From assembly GCA_009838765.1 (NCBI GenBank), contig VXQX01000093.1:1-50934 (forward strand): a DNA stretch of 50,934 bases, in the 5' to 3' direction. The notes under the pieces are model-generated. The model ran no database searches. It was not told the DNA's origin and saw only the letters and a program-made list of their open reading frames with translations. The position numbers and the translations under genes are program-made. Shown piece after piece: positions 1 to 8,533 of the stretch (its first letter is position 1; each line of letters starts with the position of its first letter). This DNA comes from Gemmatimonadales bacterium (GTDB taxonomy: Bacteria; Gemmatimonadota; Gemmatimonadetes; Palauibacterales; Palauibacteraceae).

Positions 1-79
1 CCCCCCCCATCCCGCCCGCCCCGGCGGCGAGTCCGGCAACGGTGCGGCGACCCCGAGTCCCGCGGCGTCGCCGGGTCCG

Positions 80-976
80 GTGGCGTCGCCGGGTCCGGCC
101 GCGGGGGCGGCGAGCCAGGTCATCGAGGTCCAGTTCAAGGGCCTTCGCTCCGACTTCTTCGCCTTCAACGGCGCCGCTCCGCTGACGGAGCGTGAGTATG
201 TCGTCGTCGAGGCCGACCGCGGACAGGACATCGGCTGGGTGAAGCGCGCGGCCGCGGCCCGGGACCTGGCGTGCGGCGGAGGCTGCGACAGCGTGGGCGA
301 GCGCGCCGTCCCGCTGCCGTCCCGCCGGGTGATCCGCCGCGCCGCGCCGGCCGACGTCCTGCGGCTGCTGCAGCTTCGCGACCAGGAACTCGAGGTCCGC
401 CGACGCACGCGCGAACTCGCCGCGAAACACCGGCTGCGCATGAAGGTGAGCGAGGCGGAGTGGCAGTGGGACCGCAACAAGCTCACGGTCTACTTCACCG
501 CGGAGAAGCGGGTCGACTTTCGCGCCCTGGTGCGGGACATGGCCCGCTCGTTCCGGACCCGCATCGACCTGCGTCAGATCGGGGTCCGCGACGAGGCGCG
601 CCGCCTCGGGGGGCTGGGCCGCTGCCGCCGCGAACTCTGCTGCCGCTCGTGGCTCACGTCCATCGAACCCGTCACGCTCCAGCTCGCCAAGGACCAGGGT
701 CTCTCCCTCAATCCAAGCCAGATTTCGGGCGCCTGCGGCCGTCTCATGAACTGCCTGCGCTACGAGCACGCCGTGTACGCGCAGGCCCGGAAGCGCTTCC
801 CGCCCGTGGGCCGAACGATTCGAACCGCCAACGGCCGCGAGAACGTGAAGTCGTGGGACCTGTTCGAGGAGACGGTCTCGCTCGAGGCGCGGGACGGAGA
901 GACCCGCACGATCCCGCTCGCCCAGTTGCAGGACGAGAGGCGCGAGGCGCGCCGCGCCGAACTGGACCGCAACTAG
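80..976 (+). CDS. ricT: PSP1-domain protein, RicT/YaaT-like
   Basis: The product is a PSP1/RicT family protein of about 298 residues from a GTG at 80. RicT (YaaT) is known in Bacillus as part of an Fe-S-binding Ric complex that affects RNA processing. The PSP1 core starts near residue 14 (VIEVQFKGLRSDFFAF). The conserved cysteines are visible in CRRELCCRSW and GACGRLMNCLRYEH. The frame stays open to the left edge of the window, with a low-complexity Pro/Ala/Gly stretch before the core, so the true start may lie outside. The stop is 7 bp before metG, so the two are probably co-transcribed; a ricT-metG neighbourhood recurs in several phyla. The family call is sure, the symbol is by homology, and the role in this organism is inferred. 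Confidence 0.85.
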   Translation: MASPGPAAGAASQVIEVQFKGLRSDFFAFNGAAPLTEREYVVVEADRGQDIGWVKRAAAARDLACGGGCDSVGERAVPLPSRRVIRRAAPADVLRLLQLRDQELEVRRRTRELAAKHRLRMKVSEAEWQWDRNKLTVYFTAEKRVDFRALVRDMARSFRTRIDLRQIGVRDEARRLGGLGRCRRELCCRSWLTSIEPVTLQLAKDQGLSLNPSQISGACGRLMNCLRYEHAVYAQARKRFPPVGRTIRTANGRENVKSWDLFEETVSLEARDGETRTIPLAQLQDERREARRAELDRN

Positions 977-983
977 GCAGCCC

Positions 984-2531
984 GTGGCAAAAGCCCCGCC
1001 AGCGCCTCGATTCTATCTCACGACGGCGATCGACTACTCGAACGGCGACCCGCACCTGGGGCACGCGATCGAGAAGATCGGCGCCGACGCGATCGCCCGG
1101 TACCGGCGCGCCTGCGGCGACGACGTCCACTTTCTCATCGGAATGGACGAGCACGGGCAGAAGGTCCAGCAGGAGGCCGAGAAACAGGGAGCGGAGCCCG
1201 CGGAGTGGGTCGACCGGATCGCCGAGGCCTTCCTCGACGTCTGGCGGCGCCTGGGTCTCTCGAACGACGACTTCATCCGGACCTCCGAACCGCGCCACCA
1301 CCGCGGCGTGACCGCGCTCATGGAGCGGATCGCCGCGAACGGAGACTTCCGCCGCGCGAAGTACGAGGGCCACTACTGCGCCGGGTGCGAGGCCTTCAAG
1401 AAGGACGATGAACTGGCGGACGGGCGCTGCCCGCTCCACCCCGGGCGCGAGATCGAGTGGACGGAGGAGGAGAACTGGTTCTTCCGGCTCTCCGACTACC
1501 GGGACACGCTCCTCGAACGTCTGCGGAACGACCCGGACTCCGTCCGGCCCGAGACGCGGCGCAACGAGATCACGCGACTGCTCGAGTCCGGGCTCGACGA
1601 CATCTCGGCCTCCCGCTCCAGGATTCGCTGGGGCGTCCCCTTTCCGGGGGACGAGGGGCACACGGTCTACGTGTGGTTCGATGCGCTGTCGAACTACATC
1701 ACGGCCATCGGCTATCCCGGCGGCGAGGCGTTCGCGAAGTTCTGGCCCGCGGACCTCCACATCATCGGCAAGGACATCACCCGCTTTCACTGCGTGTACT
1801 GGCCGGCCATGCTGCTCGCGGCGGGCGTAGCGCCGGCGAAGAGCGTGTGGGGGCACGGCTTCATCAAGATCGGCGGGGCCAAGCTCTCGAAGTCGGCGGG
1901 AACGGAACTGGGTCTCGTCGAACTCATCGAACGGCACGGACCGGACGCGCTGCGGTATTTCCTGCTGCGGGAGGTCCCCTGGGATGGCGACCGCGACTAC
2001 TCGTCGACGGAGGCCTTCACCGAGCAGTTCGACCGCCGCTACACGACGGATCTCGCGAACGACCTCGGCAACCTCCTGAATCGCGTGGTGTCGATGGTCT
2101 CCAGGTATCGCGGAGGGGATGTGCCCGAGCCGCGGGGCGGGGAACTCGCGGAGAAAGCCGCGCTTGCCCTCGCGGACTACCGCGCGGCCATGGACGGCTA
2201 TCTCCTCCATCGAGGTCTGGCGGCGGCCTTCGATGTCGTGCGCGCGGCGAACGGGTTCGTGGACGAGACGAGGCCCTGGGCGCTGGCGAAGGCGGAGCGC
2301 GAGGCGGGCGAAGGCGCGGACGCGGGCGCGCTGGACGGCGTACTGTCGCAGCTCATCGCGGCCCTCGGCGCGGTGGCCGCGATGCTCGCCCCCTTCATTC
2401 CGGCGAAGGCCGCCGAACTCTGGCGAACGCTGGGGGGCGACGGACCGCCGCCGTCCTTCGAGCGTCTCGAAGCGTCCGTGGCCGGGCTCCGGGCAGTGCG
2501 CCCCGGCGGCGTGCTCTTCCCGCGTCCCTGA
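984..2531 (+). CDS. metG: Methionyl-tRNA synthetase, short form
   Basis: Class I aminoacyl-tRNA synthetase that charges tRNA-Met in the cytoplasm. The HIGH motif is HLGH at residues 24-27. A single zinc knob has C132, C135, C149 and H152. The KMSKS loop reads KLSKS near residue 300. The protein is 515 residues. It ends after the helical anticodon-binding domain and lacks the C-terminal EMAP/Trbp111 dimerisation domain found in the 677-residue E. coli enzyme; short forms are common. The start is a GTG 7 bp after the ricT stop. A promoter-like site and an intrinsic terminator lie within 140 bp downstream. Confidence 0.96.
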   Translation: MAKAPPAPRFYLTTAIDYSNGDPHLGHAIEKIGADAIARYRRACGDDVHFLIGMDEHGQKVQQEAEKQGAEPAEWVDRIAEAFLDVWRRLGLSNDDFIRTSEPRHHRGVTALMERIAANGDFRRAKYEGHYCAGCEAFKKDDELADGRCPLHPGREIEWTEEENWFFRLSDYRDTLLERLRNDPDSVRPETRRNEITRLLESGLDDISASRSRIRWGVPFPGDEGHTVYVWFDALSNYITAIGYPGGEAFAKFWPADLHIIGKDITRFHCVYWPAMLLAAGVAPAKSVWGHGFIKIGGAKLSKSAGTELGLVELIERHGPDALRYFLLREVPWDGDRDYSSTEAFTEQFDRRYTTDLANDLGNLLNRVVSMVSRYRGGDVPEPRGGELAEKAALALADYRAAMDGYLLHRGLAAAFDVVRAANGFVDETRPWALAKAEREAGEGADAGALDGVLSQLIAALGAVAAMLAPFIPAKAAELWRTLGGDGPPPSFERLEASVAGLRAVRPGGVLFPRP

Positions 2532-2559
2532 CCGCGCGCCCCGCCGCCGCCGAAAAACG

Positions 2560-2589
2560 TTGACACTGGTTGCCGCTCGCGGCTAACTT
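2560..2589 (+). promoter_or_regulatory. Candidate sigma-70 promoter for the M23 leader
   Basis: A perfect -35 hexamer TTGACA (2560-2565) is followed after 18 bp by TAACTT (2584-2589), a 3/6 match to the -10 consensus. It lies just after the metG stop codon. Transcription from here would run into the intrinsic terminator at 2642-2669 before reaching the M23 start. The -35 is strong and the -10 weak. Confidence 0.5.
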
Positions 2590-2641
2590 TATCGACCGAT
2601 GTTGCGGCTGCGTGCGAGTTGTTGCCGTCGCGCGGCCGCCC

Positions 2642-2669
2642 GGCCGGGTAGCTCGACCGGCCTTTTTTT
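2642..2669 (+). terminator. Intrinsic terminator between metG and the M23 gene
   Basis: GGCCGG (2642-2647) pairs perfectly with CCGGCC (2657-2662) across a 9-nt loop and is followed at once by seven T (2663-2669). This is a textbook rho-independent terminator on the + strand. It ends 23 nt before the preferred TTG start of the M23 gene and lies downstream of the promoter-like site at 2560, so it may act as an attenuator as well as ending the ricT-metG transcript. Confidence 0.75.
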
Positions 2670-2692
2670 CGCCCCTCTTACGGCTGGACGAC

Positions 2693-3634
2693 TTGAGAAA
2701 ACCTTCGTATTGGACGATACAGATACTGCCCGGAGGCGGCGGGCGGGCGCGCAGCTATCGCGTGGAGAAGCGCCGCGCGAAAGCTGCCGGCATCGCGGCG
2801 GCCGTGCTCCTGATGATGGCCTCGGCCTTCGTCGCCACCGTTCTGGGGCGCCAGGACGCGGTGGAGCAGCTCGCGCGCTACCGGGCCGAGAACCGGCAAC
2901 TGATCACCAGCCTGCAGGCCATGGAACGCCGCAGCGGAGAGTTCAGCCAGGCGCTCGACGATCTCTCCGCGCGGGAACAGAGATTCCGGCTCGTCGCCGG
3001 CCTTCCCCTGCTCGATCCCGACGTCTACTCGGTCGGAGTCGGCGGGCCCGGCGGCGTCCCGGCGGCGACCGACGAGTTTCTCGAGGTCGCCCCGGACCTG
3101 GCTCGGGAGGCCGGAGACGTGGTGGTCGACATCGAACAGTTGCTGCGGCGCGCGGACCTGCTTGGAAGCAGTCTCACCGAGGCGGCGGATTCCGTCGGGA
3201 CCCAGCGCGAGCGATATCAGCGCATTCCCTCGATCTGGCCGGTCGCTTCGGAAGAATCCTGGATCTCATCGGGCTTCAGCCATAACCGGCTGCATCCGCT
3301 GCTCGGGCTCCGGCGTCCGCATACCGGCGTCGACATTTCGGCCGATTTCGGCACGCCCGTGATCGCGGCCGGGGCGGGACGGGTCACGTTCGCCGGCACG
3401 AGGGGCGAGTACGGACGTCTCGTCGAAATCGACCACGGCGATGGCTACGCGAGCCGTTACGCTCACCTGGGCCGAATCGCGGTTCGCGTGGGCGCCCGGG
3501 TCGGGCGCGGCGACGTCCTCGGAGAGGTCGGTGTCTCGGGGACGGCTACGGGTCCGAACCTCCACTACGAGGTCCTGATCAATGGTCGCGCGGTGAACCC
3601 GGTCGGCTACTTCCTGGACGGCTACCGCCGCTAG
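2693..3634 (+). CDS. M23 family metallopeptidase, membrane anchored
   Basis: LytM/M23 zinc endopeptidase predicted to cut peptidoglycan cross-links or to act as an EnvC/NlpD-like activator. From TTG at 2693 the protein is 313 residues. It has a short basic cytoplasmic start (RKPSYWTIQILPGGG), one membrane segment (about residues 30-52), a coiled-coil stretch and a C-terminal LytM domain. Zinc and catalytic positions look intact: H210 and D214 in HTGVDIS, then YAHLG and GPNLHYEV. The TTG was chosen because homologous proteins usually begin just before the YWTIQ motif. The frame is open back to 2570, but that part reads like leader sequence and contains the terminator. Expression may depend on readthrough of that terminator. 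Confidence 0.85.
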   Translation: MRKPSYWTIQILPGGGGRARSYRVEKRRAKAAGIAAAVLLMMASAFVATVLGRQDAVEQLARYRAENRQLITSLQAMERRSGEFSQALDDLSAREQRFRLVAGLPLLDPDVYSVGVGGPGGVPAATDEFLEVAPDLAREAGDVVVDIEQLLRRADLLGSSLTEAADSVGTQRERYQRIPSIWPVASEESWISSGFSHNRLHPLLGLRRPHTGVDISADFGTPVIAAGAGRVTFAGTRGEYGRLVEIDHGDGYASRYAHLGRIAVRVGARVGRGDVLGEVGVSGTATGPNLHYEVLINGRAVNPVGYFLDGYRR

Positions 3635-3690
3635 CCGGAGCTTCTTAGATTCCGCCCACTTACCCGGACACCCCAACTGGAGCTCGATTG

Positions 3691-4452
3691 ATGTCGAAGT
3701 TGCGTGTCGCGACCCCGCTTCTGGCGATCCTCCCGTTGCTGGCCGCCTGCGGCGGCAGAATCACCGTGCAGGTCACGGCCGACGAGGCCGCGGCCGAACC
3801 CGTGAACGACCTGGAAGTTCAGTTTATTCCCTTCGATCGCGACTCCCTTTTTGCGGCCATCATCGGGCAGGCCGCGACGCCGGAGCCGACGATCCCCGCG
3901 GATCTCGAAGAGGCCTCCCGGACCGAACAGGAGTACCGGGACCGCTGGAGTACGGCGGAGTCGAGTTGGAACAACGTCCGCGACTCCATGCGGTCGATCA
4001 CCACGCAACTCGATAACCTCGACGACCGCAGCAGGGAATACCGGGAACTGTTCGACCAGTTCGGCGATCTCGAGGATCGCGAACGGGCCCTGAACCGGCA
4101 GCGACAGGCCGCGTTCGACGAGTTCAGCGAGCTGCAGCAGGCCACGCAGCAGCGCGTCGACTCGATCTGCATCGTCATCGACTCCTGGGAGGAAGCGGCC
4201 TTCGCGGGTTACGGCGACACGGAGGACGATCTCCTCATGGCGCTGGGACGAGAGGTGCTGGCGGACACCACGGACGCCGATGGCGTGGCGTGGGCGTCGG
4301 CGGCCGGCGGGCCCTGGTGGGTCCACGCGCGGGTGAGCACCGCGGCCGGCGAACTCTACTGGAACGTGATGGTCGACGAGGCTTCGGGGGACACGCTGCG
4401 GCTGGTCCCGGGCAACGCCGAACTGCGACAGGGTGTGCGTCAGCGCTGCTAG
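3691..4452 (+). CDS. Coiled-coil lipoprotein of unknown function
   Basis: A predicted lipoprotein of 253 residues. The N-terminus is a signal peptide with a lipobox (LLAAC, Cys about residue 20), so the mature protein should be anchored by that cysteine. The middle (about residues 70-155) is charged and heptad-like, rich in Glu, Arg, Gln and Asp, and is probably a coiled coil. The C-terminal 80 residues look like a small beta-rich domain (GPWWVHARVS, GELYWNVMV). I recognise no family. ATG 3691 is preferred over the TTG codon just before it because the signal peptide begins there. It follows the M23 gene by 56 bp and could serve in the envelope with it. Confidence 0.7.
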   Translation: MSKLRVATPLLAILPLLAACGGRITVQVTADEAAAEPVNDLEVQFIPFDRDSLFAAIIGQAATPEPTIPADLEEASRTEQEYRDRWSTAESSWNNVRDSMRSITTQLDNLDDRSREYRELFDQFGDLEDRERALNRQRQAAFDEFSELQQATQQRVDSICIVIDSWEEAAFAGYGDTEDDLLMALGREVLADTTDADGVAWASAAGGPWWVHARVSTAAGELYWNVMVDEASGDTLRLVPGNAELRQGVRQRC

Positions 4453-4500
4453 TGCCGGGGAGTGAGCGGCCCTCCCGCCGCGCCAAGCCCTGGCTGACGG

Positions 4501-6693
4501 ATGGCTGGGGAACGCATGGTCGATAAGCCGACGACGCTCAGGCTCGAGATCGACGCGGACAAGATCGCCTGGCTGATCTTCGATACCGCCGACTCCCCGG
4601 TGAACCTCCTCAACTCCCGGGTGATGCGGCACCTGGACCGCCATCTGGCCGAACTCGAGTCGCGGATCGCCACCGGCCATCCCATCGCGGTCGTCATCTG
4701 GAGCGAAAAACCGGACACGTTCATCGCCGGCGCCGACGTCAACGAGATCGCCGAGATCGAGGACGAGGAGGACGGCCGCCGGAAGAGCGCCATGGGGCAG
4801 CGGATCTTCAACCGGCTGGGACGGCTCGGGATTCCGAAGATCGCGGCGATTCGCGGCGCCTGTCTGGGCGGAGGCACGGAACTCGCGCTGGCGTGCGACT
4901 GGCGCCTGGCTTCGGACGCTCCCGCCACGACCATCGGCCTGCCCGAGATCAAGCTCGGGCTGATTCCCGGGTTCGGGGGGTCGGTGCGGCTGCCGCGCCT
5001 GATCGGGATTCAGCGGGCGCTCTCGATGATCCTCACGGGGAGGAGCCTCTCCGCCTCGAACGCGTATCGATACGGTCTCGTCGACCGGGTGTTCGCCGAC
5101 ACGGGTTTCCGGCATTCCGTCGCGCAGGTGGCCCTGGACGCCGTGGTCGGGCGGGTCGAGCGCGAGCTTCCGCACGAGACGGCGCGAGACCGCTTCCTCG
5201 AGAACACCGGCCTGGGTCGCCGGCTGCTGTTTCGGGGCGCCCGCAAGCGCGTGCGCAACGCCTCGGGGACGCGATACCCCGCCGCCCTGAAGGCGATCGA
5301 AGTCATCGAAGACACGCTGGACCTGCCGATCGACGAAGCGCTTGCCATCGAGGCGGAGGCCCTGGGAGAAGTGGCCGCGACGGAAGTCTGCCGGAACCTC
5401 GTCCGGTTGTTCCGGGGAGGCAGGGCCGCGAACAAGACCTTCGCTCCGGAGATCGCGGCCCAGCAGCGGGAGGTGAAGAAGGTCGCTGTCCTCGGGGCCG
5501 GCGTCATGGGCGGCGGAATCGCCGAACTCGCCGCCGCGCACGACATCGCGGTCATCCTCAAGGACATCGATCGGGAGGCGCTCGACACGGGACTGCGCCA
5601 CGCGAGCGACCTGCTCCGGAAAGCGGGCAAGCGGGGCATCATCGCGCCGGAAGAGGTGGGGCTGAAGTTCGCGCTCGTCCACGGTACGCTCGACTACGAG
5701 CGGTTCGGCGACGTCGACGTCGTCATCGAAGCCGTCGTCGAACGGCTCCACGTGAAACAGCAGGTGCTTCGGGATGTGGAGGCGGAACTTCCCGCGCACG
5801 CGGTCTTCGCGACGAACACGTCCTCGCTGTCGGTGACGGAGCTGAGCCGGGCCGCCGCCCGGCCGGACCGGGTCGTCGGCCTGCACTTCTTCAATCCGGT
5901 GCACCGCATGCCCCTCGTGGAGATCATCCGCGGGGAGTCCTCTTCCGACGCGGCGCTCGCCACGGCCGTCAGGCTCGCGCGGAGGCTCGGGAAGACGCCC
6001 GTGCTCGTGGCGGACCGACCCGGATTCATCGTCAACCGGCTCCTCGCGCCGTACCTGAACGAGGCCGGCTTTCTGCTGGAGGATGGAGCGGAGGTGGCCG
6101 ACATCGACCGGACGCTGAAGGAGTTCGGGCTGCCGATGGGGCCGTGTCGACTGCTCGATGAGGTCGGTTTCGATGTCGCGGCGCACGTCGCGAAGGAGAT
6201 GTCCCGGGCGTTCGGCGACCGCATGCGCCCCTCTGCGGCGCTGGAAACGCTCACGGGCCTGGGCCGGCTGGGGAAGAAGAACGACCGCGGGTTCTACACC
6301 TATTCGGACCGCGAAGAGCGCGTGGACCGGGAGGTGAGCCGCGCCTTCGGCCACGGGGGCGGCGGCGTGCGACCCGAGGAGATCGTCGACCGCTGCCTGC
6401 TGATTTCCGTGAACGAAGCCATGTATGCGCTGGAGGACGGCGTGGTGGCGGGGCCGGGGGATGTCGATCTCGCGATGGTGCTGGGCACCGGATTCCCGCC
6501 ATTCCGCGGCGGACCGCTCGCGTGGGCGGAATCCCGCGGAGCGACGGCCGTGCGCGACCGTCTTCTCGAGTTGCGGGAGCGGCACGGCGACCGCTTCGCC
6601 CCTGCGCCGGGGCTGGAAAGGCTCGCCGACACGAACGGATCCTTCACGTCCGACGCTCCGTGGCGGGTCCCGGAGTCTCCGTCGGACATGTAG
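4501..6693 (+). CDS. fadJ: Fatty-acid oxidation multifunctional enzyme (enoyl-CoA hydratase / 3-hydroxyacyl-CoA dehydrogenase)
   Basis: FadB/FadJ-type alpha subunit of 730 residues that hydrates trans-2-enoyl-CoA and oxidises the 3-hydroxyacyl-CoA with NAD in beta-oxidation. The crotonase domain fills about residues 1-190. It has the oxyanion-hole region ACLGGGTELALACD and a second acidic site in GLPEIKLGLIPG. The Rossmann motif GAGVMGGG lies at about 332-339, the catalytic His in GLHFFNPVHRMP, and two C-terminal dehydrogenase helical domains follow. No thiolase (fadA/fadI) is adjacent, so its partner must be elsewhere. ATG 4501 is used; ATG 4516 is also possible and has a better Shine-Dalgarno (GGGGA). 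FadB and FadJ cannot be told apart here. Confidence 0.93.
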   Translation: MAGERMVDKPTTLRLEIDADKIAWLIFDTADSPVNLLNSRVMRHLDRHLAELESRIATGHPIAVVIWSEKPDTFIAGADVNEIAEIEDEEDGRRKSAMGQRIFNRLGRLGIPKIAAIRGACLGGGTELALACDWRLASDAPATTIGLPEIKLGLIPGFGGSVRLPRLIGIQRALSMILTGRSLSASNAYRYGLVDRVFADTGFRHSVAQVALDAVVGRVERELPHETARDRFLENTGLGRRLLFRGARKRVRNASGTRYPAALKAIEVIEDTLDLPIDEALAIEAEALGEVAATEVCRNLVRLFRGGRAANKTFAPEIAAQQREVKKVAVLGAGVMGGGIAELAAAHDIAVILKDIDREALDTGLRHASDLLRKAGKRGIIAPEEVGLKFALVHGTLDYERFGDVDVVIEAVVERLHVKQQVLRDVEAELPAHAVFATNTSSLSVTELSRAAARPDRVVGLHFFNPVHRMPLVEIIRGESSSDAALATAVRLARRLGKTPVLVADRPGFIVNRLLAPYLNEAGFLLEDGAEVADIDRTLKEFGLPMGPCRLLDEVGFDVAAHVAKEMSRAFGDRMRPSAALETLTGLGRLGKKNDRGFYTYSDREERVDREVSRAFGHGGGGVRPEEIVDRCLLISVNEAMYALEDGVVAGPGDVDLAMVLGTGFPPFRGGPLAWAESRGATAVRDRLLELRERHGDRFAPAPGLERLADTNGSFTSDAPWRVPESPSDM

Positions 6694-7761
6694 GTGGGGT
6701 TCGATCTCCTGGGGGCACGGCGCCGCGCGGTGCGAGCCGCGCGCCGCATCCCGGACGATGCGCCGCGGGTAGACGTGGAAGTGCGTCGGGGGAGGCATGT
6801 GCAGCGCTTCCGCCAGGAGTTGCTCGCGGACGGCCCGGGATGGAAGATCACGCTTCAGATCCTGGACGGAGACTTCACCCCGGTGAGGATCGACGAGGCC
6901 ACGACCCTCCGGCCCGGCTCCCTCCTCATGTGGTTCCTCCGGCCGGGGCAGCCGTTCGAGGTCGGCGCCTTCTACCACGGCCGCGGCGCCTTCCAGGGCT
7001 ACTACATCAACCTCATCCGGCCTCCGCGACTGCAGTCCTCGCCCTGGATCGTCGAGGATCTCTACCTCGACGTGTGGCTGCCGGAGGGAGGCGACGGCGT
7101 GTTGCTGGACGAGGACGAACTGGACGCCGCCGTGGACCGGGCCGAGCTTTCGGCTGCAGAGGCCGACGCGGTGCGCCGGATCGGGGCGCGGCTGCTGGCC
7201 CGGTCGAGGCGCCCCGGACGCCACCGGTGGTTGCCCCGCAGCGTCGGGAGATCGCCCGCGGAGTCGGTGCCGGCGCTCCGCCTGCGCCGGGACGCGCCGG
7301 GAACCTTCCATGCGGCGCGGATCTCGGGTCGCATCATCGCCTTCGGGCTCTACCTGATGGCCGCGGTCTCCGCGACGTCCGCGGGGTTCGCCGCGTTCAC
7401 GGACGCGTTCCTGGTCCCGGGTCCGGCACGGGATGCCTGGAGGCTGACCGTGCTGGGCGAGGCGCTCCTCCTGGCCCCGCTCGCCCTCGGCGGCTGGCTG
7501 CCCGCGACCCGCTGGCCGCAGCCGCCCCTGGCCGACGAGCGCTCCCTCTTCATCGCGACGCTCGCCTCGGGGCTCGCGGTGCTCGCGCTCAGCGAGCGGA
7601 CGGAATGGGCCGGAGCCCTTCTGCCCGTGTACGCGACGCTGGGTCTCTTCTCGCTTGTCTTCGCGGTCTGCCGGTGGTGGTTCGACCGGAAGGTGCCGGT
7701 CTTCGCGCTCGCGGGCGTGGCCATGACGCTCGTCGCGCTCGCCATCCTGATCGCGAAGTGA
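6694..7761 (+). CDS. DUF402 domain fused to a multi-pass membrane domain
   Basis: A protein of 355 residues whose GTG start abuts the fadJ stop codon with no gap, implying translational coupling. The N-terminal half carries a DUF402/FomD-like signature: FYHGRGAFQGYYINLI, then EDLYLDVWLPEGG and LLDEDELDAA (about residues 95-150). DUF402 proteins are known or suspected to hydrolyse nucleoside diphosphates or nucleotidylated substrates. The C-terminal part (from about residue 208) has about five hydrophobic helices, which is not usual for the family. The DUF402 assignment comes from motif memory; the function of the fused form is unknown. A short tandem repeat overlaps its stop codon. Confidence 0.65.
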   Translation: MGFDLLGARRRAVRAARRIPDDAPRVDVEVRRGRHVQRFRQELLADGPGWKITLQILDGDFTPVRIDEATTLRPGSLLMWFLRPGQPFEVGAFYHGRGAFQGYYINLIRPPRLQSSPWIVEDLYLDVWLPEGGDGVLLDEDELDAAVDRAELSAAEADAVRRIGARLLARSRRPGRHRWLPRSVGRSPAESVPALRLRRDAPGTFHAARISGRIIAFGLYLMAAVSATSAGFAAFTDAFLVPGPARDAWRLTVLGEALLLAPLALGGWLPATRWPQPPLADERSLFIATLASGLAVLALSERTEWAGALLPVYATLGLFSLVFAVCRWWFDRKVPVFALAGVAMTLVALAILIAK

Positions 7762-7800
7762 CGGCGATTCGCGACGTGACGGCGGTTCGCGACGTGACGG
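7758..7800 (+). repeat. Short 18-bp tandem repeat
   Basis: An 18-bp unit beginning GTGACGGC occurs at 7758-7775 and 7776-7793 with one mismatch, then a partial third copy (GTGACGG) at 7794-7800. It overlaps the stop codon of the DUF402 gene and lies before the M50-like gene. It is probably slippage-derived; I see no regulatory motif in it. Confidence 0.6.
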
Positions 7801-7861
7801 AGCACCGGCGCCTCGCGCCCGCCCCGACACCGACGCCCCGCGTATCCCGTAGGAGGGACGC

Positions 7862-8533
7862 ATGAACGACCGATCCAAACGAAGAGTCCGGTTCCTGGCC
7901 GCGTTCGTCGGCCTCTTTGCCGTCGTGTGGTTCCTCTGGGACACGCCCTTCGTGTATCCCGTCAAGCTCTTCGTCGTTCTGATGCACGAGATCAGCCACG
8001 GGCTGGCGACGCTGGCGACGGGGGGCCGGATCCTCGCCATCGAGGTGACTCCGCGCGAAGGAGGACTGTGCCGGTGTCCCGGCGGGAACGCGTTCCTGAG
8101 CCTGTCCGCGGGGTATCTCGGCAGCCTGCTGTGGGGCGGGCTCATGATCTGGAGCGCGGAACGCTTCCCGACGCTCAGTTCGTGGTTCTCCGCCGTCCTC
8201 GCCGCGACCGTGGGGGGCATGACGCTGCTCTTCGCGCAGCAGTCCTTCGCCGTCGCGTTCGGGCTCGCCTTCGCCGCGGCGCTGCTCGCGGTGGCCTGGC
8301 GGGCGAGCGCCGCGGTGAACCGGGTCCTGCTCACCGCACTCGGCCTCACGAGTTGCCTCTACGCGGTGCTGGACATCAAGAGCGACATCCTCGACCGGCC
8401 GGAGTTGCGGTCGGATGCCCGGATGCTGGCCGAACTCACCGGCGTCCCCACGCTCGTCTGGGGCGGGTTGTGGATCGCCGTCGCGCTGCTGTTCTGCTTC
8501 TTCCTGTTCCGCTGGGCCTGGCGCCGCGCCTAA
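7862..8533 (+). CDS. M50-like membrane metalloprotease
   Basis: A 223-residue multi-pass membrane protein of the M50B-like peptidase group. The zinc motif HEISH is at residues 42-46, inside a hydrophobic helix (VVLMHEISHGLATLATGG), as expected for intramembrane cleavage. Several further hydrophobic helices follow, and the C-terminal helix ends with basic residues. A strong Shine-Dalgarno (AGGAGG, 7851-7856) sits 5 nt before ATG 7862. The second metal ligand, expected as an NxxPG-type Asp motif, is not obvious in this shortened form, so activity is not certain. Its substrate is unknown. Its stop codon overlaps that of the convergent M28 gene by 4 bp. Confidence 0.75.
   Translation: MNDRSKRRVRFLAAFVGLFAVVWFLWDTPFVYPVKLFVVLMHEISHGLATLATGGRILAIEVTPREGGLCRCPGGNAFLSLSAGYLGSLLWGGLMIWSAERFPTLSSWFSAVLAATVGGMTLLFAQQSFAVAFGLAFAAALLAVAWRASAAVNRVLLTALGLTSCLYAVLDIKSDILDRPELRSDARMLAELTGVPTLVWGGLWIAVALLFCFFLFRWAWRRA

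Noticed and set aside
744-2210. A long open frame antisense to ricT and metG
   Set aside because: Low-complexity translation with no motifs, wholly inside genes with strong identity.
3631-8349. A 1572-codon open frame on the minus strand
   Set aside because: It runs antisense to the lipoprotein, fadJ, DUF402 and M50 genes, all of which have clear family motifs. Its translation is Arg/Gly/His/Asp-rich without domains, an effect of high GC.
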